From contig OZ253666.1 in NCBI GenBank assembly GCA_965263305.1, forward strand, positions 1,612,001-1,676,000: 64,000 bases of DNA, read 5' to 3'. Each line of letters begins with the position of its first letter. Position 1 is the first letter of the stretch. Made by a program: the position numbers and the translations under genes. This DNA comes from MED-G105 sp965263305. GTDB lineage: Bacteria; Pseudomonadota; Alphaproteobacteria; Caulobacterales; Parvularculaceae. Below are positions 9,383 through 18,455 of this stretch, piece after piece. Below the pieces are notes generated by a model, which was not told where the DNA came from, ran no database searches, and saw nothing but the letters and a program-made list of their open reading frames with translations.

Positions 9383-10630
9383 CTAAAACCTGATGGCGCT
9401 TTCGATCACGAACGTCGCTGCTTCCGCCTCACCGCCCGCCGCTTCAGGACGCGTCGCCTCGATAAATTGCGCCGCCGCGCCGACGGTCACGCCAGGCGAC
9501 AGGAAGTATGTGACGCCTGCTTGCGCTGTTTGCGTGTCTTGAAACAAAGTTGGGTTTAACAGATTTGGCCCGATGAGATCAGCTTCTGAGCGCCCATAGC
9601 CAAGCGTGAAACCCCAATCGCCCCCCTCCTCACCGGTGCGGAACGTTAGCCCCGCGTCAAAGGCGAGATAGTTGTCATCGCCGACAGCGGAGATGCCTGT
9701 GCTGGTGCTGCGGATGGAGCCGCCGACCGTCACACCGCGATAACCGAGGTTAAGCCCCAAGGAATAGGCTTCATAATCGCTAAAGGCAGGCGTTTCGATC
9801 TGCGCGTCTTCATCAGCGGTGACAAAGCTTGCGCCGAGGCCGAGGAGCAGCCCATCTGAGCCGCTGACCTTAATTTCTTTTTGATAATAGAGCGCCGCCT
9901 CAATCACATCATTGAATGAGGCCTCTTCATCCAAGATCACGCCTTGTGGCGTCAGGAGAAGACGGTTCTCACGCAGGCATTCGTCGTTGTCACAATCAGC
10001 GAGCGTCGGGCTATAGGAAACCCCAAGCTGTAAACCGCCAATTGCGCCACCGAAAAGATTTGCTGGCGGCAGATAACTCACCTTCGTGGCGTAGCCTGAG
10101 AAATCATTCACCGTGTGAACGTCATTTAAGCCAGTCAGATCCGTGCGCCAGTCGTTCACATTGAAGGAGCGAAAAAGCGTCGGCGCTTTTACAGCAAATG
10201 TCCGCGCGACCCCATGGTCGCGCCCAACAATCACTTGTCCGAAGCCGCCCCGGGCGTACGCGTAAGCGCCTTGCAAAAAGGCGTCACTATCCGTCGGGGC
10301 AATGCCGCGAGGGCCTCCAACGAGAAGCCCCGAATACCGCCCACCGCTAAAAAGCTGGGAGGGTTGTTGACCGTCGAGACGACCTTCCACGACCGCGCCG
10401 ATTTCCAAGCCGCTTTCTAGGACGGTGGAGCCCTTTACCCGAATTTCCGCATCGGCGTCAGCGGCTGCGTCCCCATCAGAAACGCCCGCAACGCCGCTCG
10501 CATGACCGGAAACCTCAAACTCAACGGGGTCCGCCTGGGCCAAAGCGACCGTTGGCGCGCTCACAAGCACAGAGGCGGTCAGAGCCGAAAGGCCCGCCAC
10601 ACTCATCATATATGCTTTGCCCGCTGCCAT
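9383..10630 (-). CDS. Outer-membrane porin (alphaproteobacterial type)
   Basis: 415 residues. A 32-residue signal peptide ends TVALAQ. The mature chain has alternating beta strands with aromatic girdles, starts with the porin-like strand PVEFEVSGHASGVAGV, and ends in a C-terminal Phe (VIESAIRF), the outer-membrane assembly signal. It resembles Gram-negative porins that form trimeric channels for small solutes (GFGQVIVGRDHGVARTF is the typical constriction-loop region). Monocistronic, with a terminator downstream and a long hairpin-containing upstream region. Confidence 0.85.
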   Translation of the reverse strand: MAAGKAYMMSVAGLSALTASVLVSAPTVALAQADPVEFEVSGHASGVAGVSDGDAAADADAEIRVKGSTVLESGLEIGAVVEGRLDGQQPSQLFSGGRYSGLLVGGPRGIAPTDSDAFLQGAYAYARGGFGQVIVGRDHGVARTFAVKAPTLFRSFNVNDWRTDLTGLNDVHTVNDFSGYATKVSYLPPANLFGGAIGGLQLGVSYSPTLADCDNDECLRENRLLLTPQGVILDEEASFNDVIEAALYYQKEIKVSGSDGLLLGLGASFVTADEDAQIETPAFSDYEAYSLGLNLGYRGVTVGGSIRSTSTGISAVGDDNYLAFDAGLTFRTGEEGGDWGFTLGYGRSEADLIGPNLLNPTLFQDTQTAQAGVTYFLSPGVTVGAAAQFIEATRPEAAGGEAEAATFVIESAIRF

Positions 10631-10748
10631 GGGTGTCTAGTCTACCATCGTCATCCGGACCCGACGCCATCTTGCCACGGCGCTAGGTCATTGCATCGTC
10701 CAAACGCATCGCCCCAAATCCGTTGGAACGACCTTAACTATACTGTCA

Positions 10749-10777
10749 GTATTTTAAGAGAAAAGCTCTTAAAATAC
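10749..10777. promoter_or_regulatory. Perfect 12-bp inverted repeat upstream of porin gene
   Basis: GTATTTTAAGAG and CTCTTAAAATAC flank a 5-nt AAAAG centre. It lies in the gap between the divergent porin and DUF3576 genes, 119 bp upstream of the porin start. The lack of a T-tract and the upstream position favour an operator or a porin-mRNA leader hairpin over a terminator. The rest of this 358-bp gap holds no gene that I can see. Confidence 0.5.
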
Positions 10778-10988
10778 CGTCACAATGCCCCACGCATTTC
10801 GACACGACGATTTCGCCGACCGAAATACGGCCGACCCCACAGTCAATCACTTAAGGGGCAGATCCCGGCAGGGTCAAGGAACCAACGGGAATCGGCATTG
10901 TCTAATCTCCGGTTTGTGGTAGGAAAACAACGATTGCACGCAGGGCGATCCTGCGCGTTTGTGTTGCCTCGTCGCCGAAAAGAGCCCC

Positions 10989-11456
10989 ATGATCCCGCAA
11001 AAATATAATAAATTCAAAGTTTTAACGTTAGCCACAATGGCCGCTGTGCTCGCCGCCTGTGCAGGCGGCGCCAAAGACGATCGTAACGCGCCCCTTGGTT
11101 CCTATTCCGTGAACACAAAAGGCGGCCAGGCGACAACGGTTAATCGCTATCTCTGGGCGGCGTCCCTTGAAACGTTGGACTTTTTGCCCGTTTTTTCGGC
11201 CGATCCCATTGCCGGGCTGATCATCACGGATTGGTACGCCAACCCTGAGAGCCCGCAGGAACGATTCAAAGTTTCCGTCTATATTCTGGATAGCGCCCTG
11301 CGCGCCGACGCTTTGCGCGTGGCGGTCTTCCGCCAGCTTCAGAATCCGGAAGGGGCATGGATCGATTCAACGATCAATCCGGCGACATCGCGGGAAATTG
11401 AAAACTCGATCCTCACGCGCGCCCGACAGCTTCGTCTCAATCAAATCGACGAATAG
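10989..11456 (+). CDS. DUF3576 lipoprotein
   Basis: 155 residues. The start at 10989 is chosen because it follows a purine-rich GAAAAGAG stretch and gives a clean lipoprotein signal (MAAVLAACAGG, lipobox LAAC). The body matches the alphaproteobacterial DUF3576 family: NRYLWAASLETLDFLP, ADPIAGLIITDWYANPESP, ERFKVSVYILDSALRADALR, ILTRARQLR. It is predicted to be anchored to a membrane facing the periplasm. Function is unknown. Genes of this family commonly precede leuS and lptE in this class, as here, which suggests an envelope role. Confidence 0.88.
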   Translation: MIPQKYNKFKVLTLATMAAVLAACAGGAKDDRNAPLGSYSVNTKGGQATTVNRYLWAASLETLDFLPVFSADPIAGLIITDWYANPESPQERFKVSVYILDSALRADALRVAVFRQLQNPEGAWIDSTINPATSREIENSILTRARQLRLNQIDE

Positions 11457-11692
11457 GCAACTTGCCGCGCATCATCTGCGAGCAAAATCGCCGAGCGAAC
11501 AGCATCGCCCAAAAGCGGCGTTGAGTTTCACTCCATTTCATGATCATCGGCACGCCCAAACGGCGCGGTAATCGCTTTTACCTCTGACCGCCCGAAAGGG
11601 TGACGGGCGGGCGCCATCACTGTACATGTCTCGCCTGCGCGTCGCTTTCCATCGCTGCGCTTAAAAAAGACATCAGTAAAAAACCCCTCGCT

Positions 11693-14293
11693 ATGGCAAA
11701 CTACAACACAAAAGACGTCGAACAAAAATGGCGTGCGCGCTGGGAGGAAGAAAACGTCTTTCTCACCAGCAATGACCATTCGAAGCCAAAATACTACGTG
11801 CTTGAAATGTTCCCCTACCCATCGGGGCGGATCCATATGGGCCATGTGCGCAACTACGCCATGGGCGATCTTGTGGCGCGCTACAAACGGGCTAGGGGGT
11901 TCAACGTATTGCACCCTATGGGTTGGGACGCGTTTGGGATGCCGGCCGAAAACGCCGCCATGGCGACGGGCGCCCATCCTGGCGAATGGACGTATGCGAA
12001 CATTGCCGCCATGCGCGACCAATTGAAGGAGATGGGGCTTTCCATCGACTGGTCCCGCGAATTCGCGACCTGCGATCCAGAATATTACGGATGGCAACAG
12101 AAATTGTTTTTGGACTTCTGGGAGAAAGGCCATGTCGAACGCAAAGAATCCTATGTGAATTGGGATCCGGTGGATATGACCGTGTTAGCCAATGAACAGG
12201 TAATCGACGGCAAAGGATGGCGATCAGGGGCGCCCGTTGAGCGGCGAAAGCTCTCCCAATGGTTCCTGAAAATCACTGAAAAAGCGGACGATTTGTTGGC
12301 CGCTCTTGACGATGGCCGCTTGCAAGGCTGGCCCGACAATGTGCGCTTAATGCAACGGAATTGGATCGGGAAATCCCGCGGCGCAGAAATGACGTTTGCG
12401 TTTGCTGACGATCAAAAAGGGCCCAATGGCGAGACGGGGGTTGATATCTATACGACCCGTCCGGATACGTTGTTCGGCGCATCTTTCGTCGCGCTCGCGC
12501 CCGACCACCCGTTATCTCTGGCTTTCGGGGAACAAGATGATGCGGTAAAGGCGTTTATCGCGGACTGCCAAAAAACCGGCACCACGGAAGAAGCCATCGA
12601 GAAGGCCGAGAAAAAGGGGATCGCGCTACCGATTGAAGCATCGCACCCCTTTATCCCTGGCAAGAAACTGCCTGTCTACATCGCAAACTTTATCCTGATG
12701 GGGTATGGCACCGGCGCGATCTTCGGCTGCCCCGCCCATGATCAGCGCGACCTTGATTTCGCCCGTAAATATGGTCTCGATGTGACGCCCGTCGTCTTAC
12801 CGCCCGACACAGACCCGGCAGCGAACACCGTTGAGGACGTCGCCTATGTTGGGCCCGGCGCCTTATACAACTCCGAGTTTTTGGATGGCTTAGAGGTTGA
12901 GCAGGGCATCAAAACCGCCATTGCAAAATTAGAAGAGATGGGCGTCGGCAAAGGCACCACGCAATATCGCCTGCGCGATTGGGGCGTCTCGCGCCAACGC
13001 TATTGGGGCTGCCCGATCCCGGCAATTCATTGCGACCATTGCGGCGTGTTGCCAGCGCCGGCGGCGTCTCTTCCCATCAAATTGCCGGAACTTGATGCAG
13101 AGGTCTTCAAGACCCCTGGCAACCCTCTGGATCGCGATTTACCAGAAACAAACGCCTGGCGCGAAGTGCCCTGCCCATCCTGCGGCTCCCCAGCGCGTCG
13201 TGAAACCGACACTTTTGATACATTCATTGATTCCAGTTGGTATTTTGCGCGTTTCGCCACGGGGGCAGAGGCCCGCGATAAAGCGCCCGTCTCCAAAGAA
13301 GATGCAGATTACTGGCTTCCCGTCGATCAATATATCGGCGGCATTGAGCACGCAATTTTGCATCTTCTTTATGCGCGGTTTTTTAGTCGCGCCATGAATG
13401 ACACCGATCATCTGTCTATTGACGAGCCGTTCGCCAATCTCTTCACCCAAGGGATGGTGACCCATGCAACGTATAAAGATGAAAGCGGAGCTTGGTTGTT
13501 ACCAGAGGATGTGATTTTAGACGGCGCCGCGGCGCGCCACGCGGAAACGGGCAAACCCGTCACCGTCGGCGCGATCGAGAAGATGTCAAAATCCAAGAAG
13601 AACGTCGTCGCGCCGGAAGCGATCGCCGATCAGTTCGGCGTCGATGCCGCGCGCTGGTTTGTCCTGTCGGACTCCCCCCCCGAACGCGACCTTGTGTGGA
13701 CGGAAGCCGGTGTAACCGGTGCCTGGAAATTGATCCAACGGATTTGGGATACGGTCGAACCCTATAAGGGTCTTTTGTCGAATACTGATCCTAGTGCGGT
13801 TCCGAGCGATGTTGATGATGATTTGCGCCGGGCGACCCATAGCGCCATCGACGGGATCACCGGCGACATCGAGCAATTCCATTTTAATAAAGCCATCGCC
13901 CGGCTTTACGAATTTTTGAACAGCCTGAAAAAAGCATCAAGCGCCGATGATTGGGCGCGCGCTGAAGCCCTATCGGCGCTGGTTCGTCTGGTCATGCCTT
14001 TTATCCCCCATGTGGCTGAGGAGAGTTGGGCCCATCTTGGCGGCGATGGGTTCGTCTCTAACGCGCCTTGGCCCGTGGCGGACGACGCCCTTCTAAAAGA
14101 AGACACCGTCACCCTGCCGCTGCAAGTGAATGGCAAACGAAGGGGCGAGATTTCTTTGCCCGCAGACGCCGACAAAGAAACGATGGAAAAAGCAGCCCTC
14201 GACGATGCAGATGTAAAGCGCCATCTCGAGGGGCTGACCGTTCGAAAAGTGATTGTCGTGCCCGGCCGGATCGTTAACATCGTGGCCAATTAG
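11693..14293 (+). CDS. leuS: Leucyl-tRNA synthetase
   Basis: 866 residues; charges tRNA-Leu with leucine. Class I signatures are present: HIGH-type HMGH (PYPSGRIHMGHVRNYAMGD) near residue 50 and KMSKS (EKMSKSKKN). The CP1 editing domain (TTRPDTLFGASFVALAPDHP) lies between, and a zinc-type CDHCG...CPSCG region is present. The ATG at 11693 is preferred over the longer frame because MANYNTKDVEQKW is the usual LeuRS N-terminus. It is followed 20 bp later by lptE with a strong ribosome-binding site. Confidence 0.97.
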   Translation: MANYNTKDVEQKWRARWEEENVFLTSNDHSKPKYYVLEMFPYPSGRIHMGHVRNYAMGDLVARYKRARGFNVLHPMGWDAFGMPAENAAMATGAHPGEWTYANIAAMRDQLKEMGLSIDWSREFATCDPEYYGWQQKLFLDFWEKGHVERKESYVNWDPVDMTVLANEQVIDGKGWRSGAPVERRKLSQWFLKITEKADDLLAALDDGRLQGWPDNVRLMQRNWIGKSRGAEMTFAFADDQKGPNGETGVDIYTTRPDTLFGASFVALAPDHPLSLAFGEQDDAVKAFIADCQKTGTTEEAIEKAEKKGIALPIEASHPFIPGKKLPVYIANFILMGYGTGAIFGCPAHDQRDLDFARKYGLDVTPVVLPPDTDPAANTVEDVAYVGPGALYNSEFLDGLEVEQGIKTAIAKLEEMGVGKGTTQYRLRDWGVSRQRYWGCPIPAIHCDHCGVLPAPAASLPIKLPELDAEVFKTPGNPLDRDLPETNAWREVPCPSCGSPARRETDTFDTFIDSSWYFARFATGAEARDKAPVSKEDADYWLPVDQYIGGIEHAILHLLYARFFSRAMNDTDHLSIDEPFANLFTQGMVTHATYKDESGAWLLPEDVILDGAAARHAETGKPVTVGAIEKMSKSKKNVVAPEAIADQFGVDAARWFVLSDSPPERDLVWTEAGVTGAWKLIQRIWDTVEPYKGLLSNTDPSAVPSDVDDDLRRATHSAIDGITGDIEQFHFNKAIARLYEFLNSLKKASSADDWARAEALSALVRLVMPFIPHVAEESWAHLGGDGFVSNAPWPVADDALLKEDTVTLPLQVNGKRRGEISLPADADKETMEKAALDDADVKRHLEGLTVRKVIVVPGRIVNIVAN

Positions 14294-14313
14294 GAATTTT
14301 GGAAAGGAGCCCC

Positions 14314-14850
14314 ATGACCGCCCCGATGAGAGTCTTCCTGACATCGCTTCTTATGCTGATTTTCCTATCGGGCTGCGGTTTCAAGCCCCTTTATGCGACG
14401 ACCGAAAACGGCGGCGGCGTTCGGTCCTTGGCCAATGTTCATGTCGTCAGCTTGACGGGCTCCGGCGATGTGAACCGGTTTGTTGATCGCGCCCTTAGTC
14501 AGCGCGTCAGTCGGTCGCCGGGCAGCGCCGATTATGACCTTGTGATCAGCACAAACGCCTCGGCGCGCCGGTTGGCGGTGCAGATCGACGCCTCGGTGAC
14601 GAGATTTAACTATAACCTCAATGCACGCTATCGGTTGATCCATCGGGGGACGGGTAAGGCCATCAATGGCAATGCGGCCGCTGTCACCTCGTACAATATT
14701 GTCGCCTCTCAATACTCGACATTGTTCGCCGAAAACGCCGCCCGCGAAAAAGCCGCCGCCCAGCTTGTCGACGAGATTGAGCGAGATATCCTCTTGCGGC
14801 TGCGCGACAAAGAAGATGACAAAGAAGCTAGAGAGAAATCGAAGAGCTAA
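14314..14850 (+). CDS. lptE: LPS-assembly lipoprotein LptE
   Basis: 178 residues. Outer-membrane lipoprotein that plugs and assembles the LptD barrel in lipopolysaccharide export. The signal peptide ends in lipobox LSGC followed by GFKPLYA, the alphaproteobacterial LptE hallmark. The start at 14314 follows AAGGAG by a suitable distance; an earlier in-frame ATG has no such site. The stop overlaps the holA start by one base (TAATG), so the two are translationally coupled. Confidence 0.9.
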   Translation: MTAPMRVFLTSLLMLIFLSGCGFKPLYATTENGGGVRSLANVHVVSLTGSGDVNRFVDRALSQRVSRSPGSADYDLVISTNASARRLAVQIDASVTRFNYNLNARYRLIHRGTGKAINGNAAAVTSYNIVASQYSTLFAENAAREKAAAQLVDEIERDILLRLRDKEDDKEAREKSKS

Positions 14851-15902
14851 TGACCGCGTTGAAGGGAAAGGCGATTGACGCCTTTATTGCAAAGCGCGAT
14901 CCGCAGTTTCCCATTGTCTTGATTTACGGCCCGGATGCGGGCCTTGTCAAAGAACGGGCGGACGTATTGGCCAAGACCGTGACGCCGGATTTCAAAGACG
15001 CGTTCAACTATATTGAACTTACAGATGCGGACGTAAAGTCTGAACCCGGACGACTAGCCGACGAAGCAGCGGCTCTTTCCTTCATGGGCGGTGAACGGGT
15101 CGTCCGTTTACGAACAATGGGGGACAGCGCCAGCGCCCCAGCAAAGACACTGATCGAGGGCGTGGAAAGCGGGCATGTAAAACCCAATGGCCTCGTCATC
15201 ATCGAAGGGGGTGACCTCGCTAAAAGCGCTAAACTGCGCAAGCTTTTTGAGGGCTCAAAAAGAGCGGTTGCAATCCCATGTTATTCTGATGGCGCCGCGG
15301 ATGTGCGCACCCTCGCGCTCGCGGCCGCCCAGGCCGAAGATCTGCGGTTCGACCCCAACGCCCTTGATCTTCTCATTTTGCTCCTCGGCGAGGATCGGGG
15401 CGTCAGTCGCGCGGAAGTCGACAAACTGATCCTCTATATCGGCCCGAAAGAGACCCGGAAAAGCAGCGTCATCACCATCGCGGATGTCAAAGAAAGCCTC
15501 GTTGATACGATCGGCGACGCCCTTGATGAAGTCGCCAACGCCGCCGCTGATGGGGCGAGCCTCGTTTTGTCGAAGGCCTTTGCCCGCTCCGCTTCGGCGG
15601 GGGGCAGCCCCATCGCATCGCTTCGCGCCCTGCAGCGGACCTTTTCTCGGCTCGACGCGGCTGCAGGGCATATGGCGGCCGGCGCAGCGCCCGCCGACGC
15701 CATGGCGCGATTGAAACCGCCCGTTTTTTTCATGGAGAAAAAGGCCTTTGAAGCAAGATTGCGTCGCTGGTCTAAGGTAAAAACGGAGCGCGCCCTTGAT
15801 TTATTGATCGAGGCCGAACTCGCCGCCAAAACAACCGGCGCGCCGCAACGCGAAATCGTTGAGCGAACCGCGCTTCAGTTGGCTGCCCTTGCGCGGCGTT
15901 AA
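14850..15902 (+). CDS. holA: DNA polymerase III delta subunit
   Basis: 350 residues. Delta subunit of the clamp loader, which opens the beta clamp. Family features are IVLIYGPDAGLVKERAD at the N-terminus (a degenerate P-loop, as expected for delta), FMGGERVVRLR, GLVIIEGGDLAKSAKLRKLFE, and the C-terminal helical collar domain with FFMEKKAFEARLRRWS. It overlaps lptE by one base. The leuS-lptE-holA order is usual in alphaproteobacteria. Confidence 0.92.
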   Translation: MTALKGKAIDAFIAKRDPQFPIVLIYGPDAGLVKERADVLAKTVTPDFKDAFNYIELTDADVKSEPGRLADEAAALSFMGGERVVRLRTMGDSASAPAKTLIEGVESGHVKPNGLVIIEGGDLAKSAKLRKLFEGSKRAVAIPCYSDGAADVRTLALAAAQAEDLRFDPNALDLLILLLGEDRGVSRAEVDKLILYIGPKETRKSSVITIADVKESLVDTIGDALDEVANAAADGASLVLSKAFARSASAGGSPIASLRALQRTFSRLDAAAGHMAAGAAPADAMARLKPPVFFMEKKAFEARLRRWSKVKTERALDLLIEAELAAKTTGAPQREIVERTALQLAALARR

Positions 15903-15989
15903 GCTTGGGTTACGCGCGTCAAACCAGCTCCGATTTAACCCCAAAAAAATTCCCCAGTTGGCGCCATTGCTCTCCTGAAAATTTTTCAT

Positions 15990-16162
15990 TGTCGTCTTTA
16001 CATCTCGGATCATTTTCCCTATGTCCCCCCTTCGCCAAGTCCGAGGCCAACCTTGTGGGGCTGGCGGTTGCAGTAGCCGTGCTCCTGCCGCAATGGGCCT
16101 AGACCGGGACTATCCCTTAAGGCTCCCCTTCGGTAGCAGCCTTTAGCTGGAGGTCCCATGAG
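15990..16162 (+). ncRNA. speF-like leader RNA of the polyamine operon
   Basis: The 260-bp leader before ornithine decarboxylase ends in nested hairpins. GGGAC (16106-16110) pairs with GTCCC (16153-16157), enclosing AAGGCT/AGCCTT (16119-16124 / 16138-16143). The Shine-Dalgarno GGAGG (16149-16153) sits in the junction and its last G enters the outer stem. This fits the speF cis-regulatory motif known upstream of ornithine decarboxylase in alphaproteobacteria, which would respond to polyamine or ornithine status. Assignment rests on position and structure only; the 5' limit is a guess. Confidence 0.6.
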
Positions 16163-17359
16163 GTGGAAAATTATACAGACGCGGTACACGTAGCCGAGGT
16201 TTTACGCCCGGTTGATCCGGTGTTTTGCTTACGCCCAAAAGCGGTCAAACGCGCAGCGCGATGGTTCGCCAACCATTTCCCTGGGCGATGTCTTTATGCG
16301 GTAAAGGCGAACCCCGCTCCTTGGGTCATCGAAACCCTACGCGACGAAGGCATTTCCTTCGATGTCGCCTCCCTCGATGAGGCAAGACGGGTGCGCGCCT
16401 TAGCGCCCGAAGCCATGATCGGGTTTATGCATCCGGTAAAGGCGCCCGAAGCAATCCGTGAAGCATATTTCGATCTCGGCGTGCGCATCTTCTCTCTCGA
16501 CACCGTCGAGGAGTTGGAAAAGATTCTAGCGGCCACTGACCATGCATCGGATTTAACGCTCTGTGTACGGCTGACCGTGTCATCCGCTCTAGCGAAAATT
16601 TCCCTCGCCTCGAAATTCGGCGTCGCCGAAGGCGATGATGTCGAATTGTTGCGCCGCACGCGCCAAGCGGCCATGCGCCTCGGCGTTTGTTTTCATGTCG
16701 GCAGTCAGGCGATGGCGCCAACGGCATTCCTCGCGGCCCTTGATCGGACCGAGAAAGCGATCGTTCGCGCGGGTGTCATCATCGATGTACTTGATGTTGG
16801 CGGCGGGTTTCCGGCGCGCTATCCCGGCATGGAGCCGGGCCCCCTCGTACATTATATCGACGCCATCACGGATCGCTTTGAATCCATGCTTGTCGCCGAA
16901 AATTGCGAACTTTGGTGCGAGCCTGGTCGCGCGCTTTGCGCAGAGGCGGCGTCTCTAATCCTGCGGGTGGAGGGACGCAAGGGCGACCAGTTATATGTTA
17001 ATGATGGCGTATACGGCGCATTATTTGACGCCGGCTCCCTCGATTGGACCTATCCGGTGAGAGCCTTGCGGGCGCCTGATAGCCCGACGGAAATCATCGG
17101 CTTTTCACTTTTTGGTCCGACCTGTGACGACTATGATCACATGAAGGGGCCATTTTACCTACCTGAGTCAATCGCGGTTGGTGACTATATCGAAGTCGGG
17201 GTCATTGGCGCCTATGGGGCCGCCATGAAAACCCGCTTCAATGGCTTTGGCGATCATTTGGAGGTCATCGTTGACGATGAACCGATGATGAGCGCCTACG
17301 CCGAAACATACGCCGCCAATGATGATGAACAAATGATCCGGGAAGATTCAAATGGCTGA
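16163..17359 (+). CDS. Ornithine decarboxylase (type III fold PLP enzyme)
   Basis: 398 residues. Decarboxylates ornithine to putrescine. The alanine-racemase-fold barrel carries the PLP lysine Lys48 (LYAVKANP), the phosphate loop DVGGGFPARY, the EPGRALC motif and the active-site cysteine of eukaryotic-like ODCs (FGPTCDDYD). It starts with GTG at 16163, nine bases after GGAGG; an ATG five bases upstream is out of frame. Lysine decarboxylation as a side or main activity cannot be excluded by eye. It overlaps the next gene by 8 bp. Confidence 0.9.
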   Translation: MENYTDAVHVAEVLRPVDPVFCLRPKAVKRAARWFANHFPGRCLYAVKANPAPWVIETLRDEGISFDVASLDEARRVRALAPEAMIGFMHPVKAPEAIREAYFDLGVRIFSLDTVEELEKILAATDHASDLTLCVRLTVSSALAKISLASKFGVAEGDDVELLRRTRQAAMRLGVCFHVGSQAMAPTAFLAALDRTEKAIVRAGVIIDVLDVGGGFPARYPGMEPGPLVHYIDAITDRFESMLVAENCELWCEPGRALCAEAASLILRVEGRKGDQLYVNDGVYGALFDAGSLDWTYPVRALRAPDSPTEIIGFSLFGPTCDDYDHMKGPFYLPESIAVGDYIEVGVIGAYGAAMKTRFNGFGDHLEVIVDDEPMMSAYAETYAANDDEQMIREDSNG

Positions 17360-18419
17360 CCAATCGCCCTCGCCTGCGCTGACCAACCGAAAGGCGGAGC
17401 TTCTTTCACGCGTGGTTGAGCATATTGATATCACGTCGTTTGACGCCCGCCCGATCATCGACGCCATGGACAAGATGTCCTTCTCCTCCCGGGATACGGC
17501 GCGGGCAGCCGAAATCTACAATATGATGCTGGAGGAAACGGGATGCACCGTCATCCTCACCCTTGCCGGCTCCACCTCGGCGGGCGGCTGTATGGACGCC
17601 TACGCTACGATGGTTGAGCTCGGCATGGTCGACGCCATTGTCGCGACCGGCGCCTCCATCGTTGATATGGATTTTTTCGAGGGTCTCGGCTTCAAGCACT
17701 ACCAGGCCCGTGAGATCGATGACGATAACAATCTGCGCGAGATGTATATCGACCGCATCTATGACACCTATATTGACGAAGCAGACCTTCAGCGGGTGGA
17801 TCACACCATTGGCGATATCGCCGATGGCTTGACCGGCGGACCAATGTCATCGCGCGCCTTCATCCGCGAGATGGGGCGGTATCTGAGCGAGCACGGCAAA
17901 AAAGACAACTCCCTCGTGAGACTTGCCTACGAAAAAGACGTGCCGATTTTCTGCCCCGCTTTTTCTGATTCCTCCGCTGGGTTCGGGCTCGTTCGCCATC
18001 AAGTTGATCGGGTGAAAGCGGGCAAACCATACGTCGCCATTGATAGCGTGGCGGATTTCCGTGAGCTGACGGATATCAAAGTGAAAGCAGGCGCAACCGG
18101 CCTTTTGATGGTCGGCGGCGGCGTGCCGAAAAACTTCGCCCAAGACACGGTCGTTTGCGCAGAAATCCTCGGCCATGAGGATGTCGAAATGCACAAATAC
18201 GCCGTGCAAATCACAGTCGCGGATGTGCGCGATGGGGCTTGTTCATCGTCGACCCTCAAAGAGGCGTGCTCATGGGGCAAAGTGTCAACGGCGCTCGAAC
18301 AAATGGTCTTCGCCGAGGCAACGACGGTGCTACCGTTGATCGCCTCCGACGCCTATCATCGCGGCCATTGGAAAGCGCGGGAACCAAAACGCTGGGGGCG
18401 TTTATTTAACGATCAATAG
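17352..18419 (+). CDS. Deoxyhypusine-synthase-like enzyme (likely homospermidine synthase)
   Basis: 355 residues. Deoxyhypusine synthase family with NAD-dependent aminobutyl-transfer chemistry: TLAGSTSAGGC near the N-terminus, VDAIVATGASIVDMDF, and the catalytic lysine in CSWGKVS near residue 310. Bacteria lack eIF5A, so the aminobutyl acceptor is probably a polyamine; coupling to ornithine decarboxylase by an 8-bp overlap supports homospermidine or a related triamine as product (inference). Confidence 0.87.
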   Translation: MADQSPSPALTNRKAELLSRVVEHIDITSFDARPIIDAMDKMSFSSRDTARAAEIYNMMLEETGCTVILTLAGSTSAGGCMDAYATMVELGMVDAIVATGASIVDMDFFEGLGFKHYQAREIDDDNNLREMYIDRIYDTYIDEADLQRVDHTIGDIADGLTGGPMSSRAFIREMGRYLSEHGKKDNSLVRLAYEKDVPIFCPAFSDSSAGFGLVRHQVDRVKAGKPYVAIDSVADFRELTDIKVKAGATGLLMVGGGVPKNFAQDTVVCAEILGHEDVEMHKYAVQITVADVRDGACSSSTLKEACSWGKVSTALEQMVFAEATTVLPLIASDAYHRGHWKAREPKRWGRLFNDQ

Positions 18420-18455
18420 ACCTGTTTTTAAGGTTTTGCGGAACCGCCTACATCA

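Noticed and set aside
11528..12133. 201-residue minus-strand frame over the leuS 5' end
   Set aside because: Overlaps the conserved HIGH region of leuS; no family resemblance.
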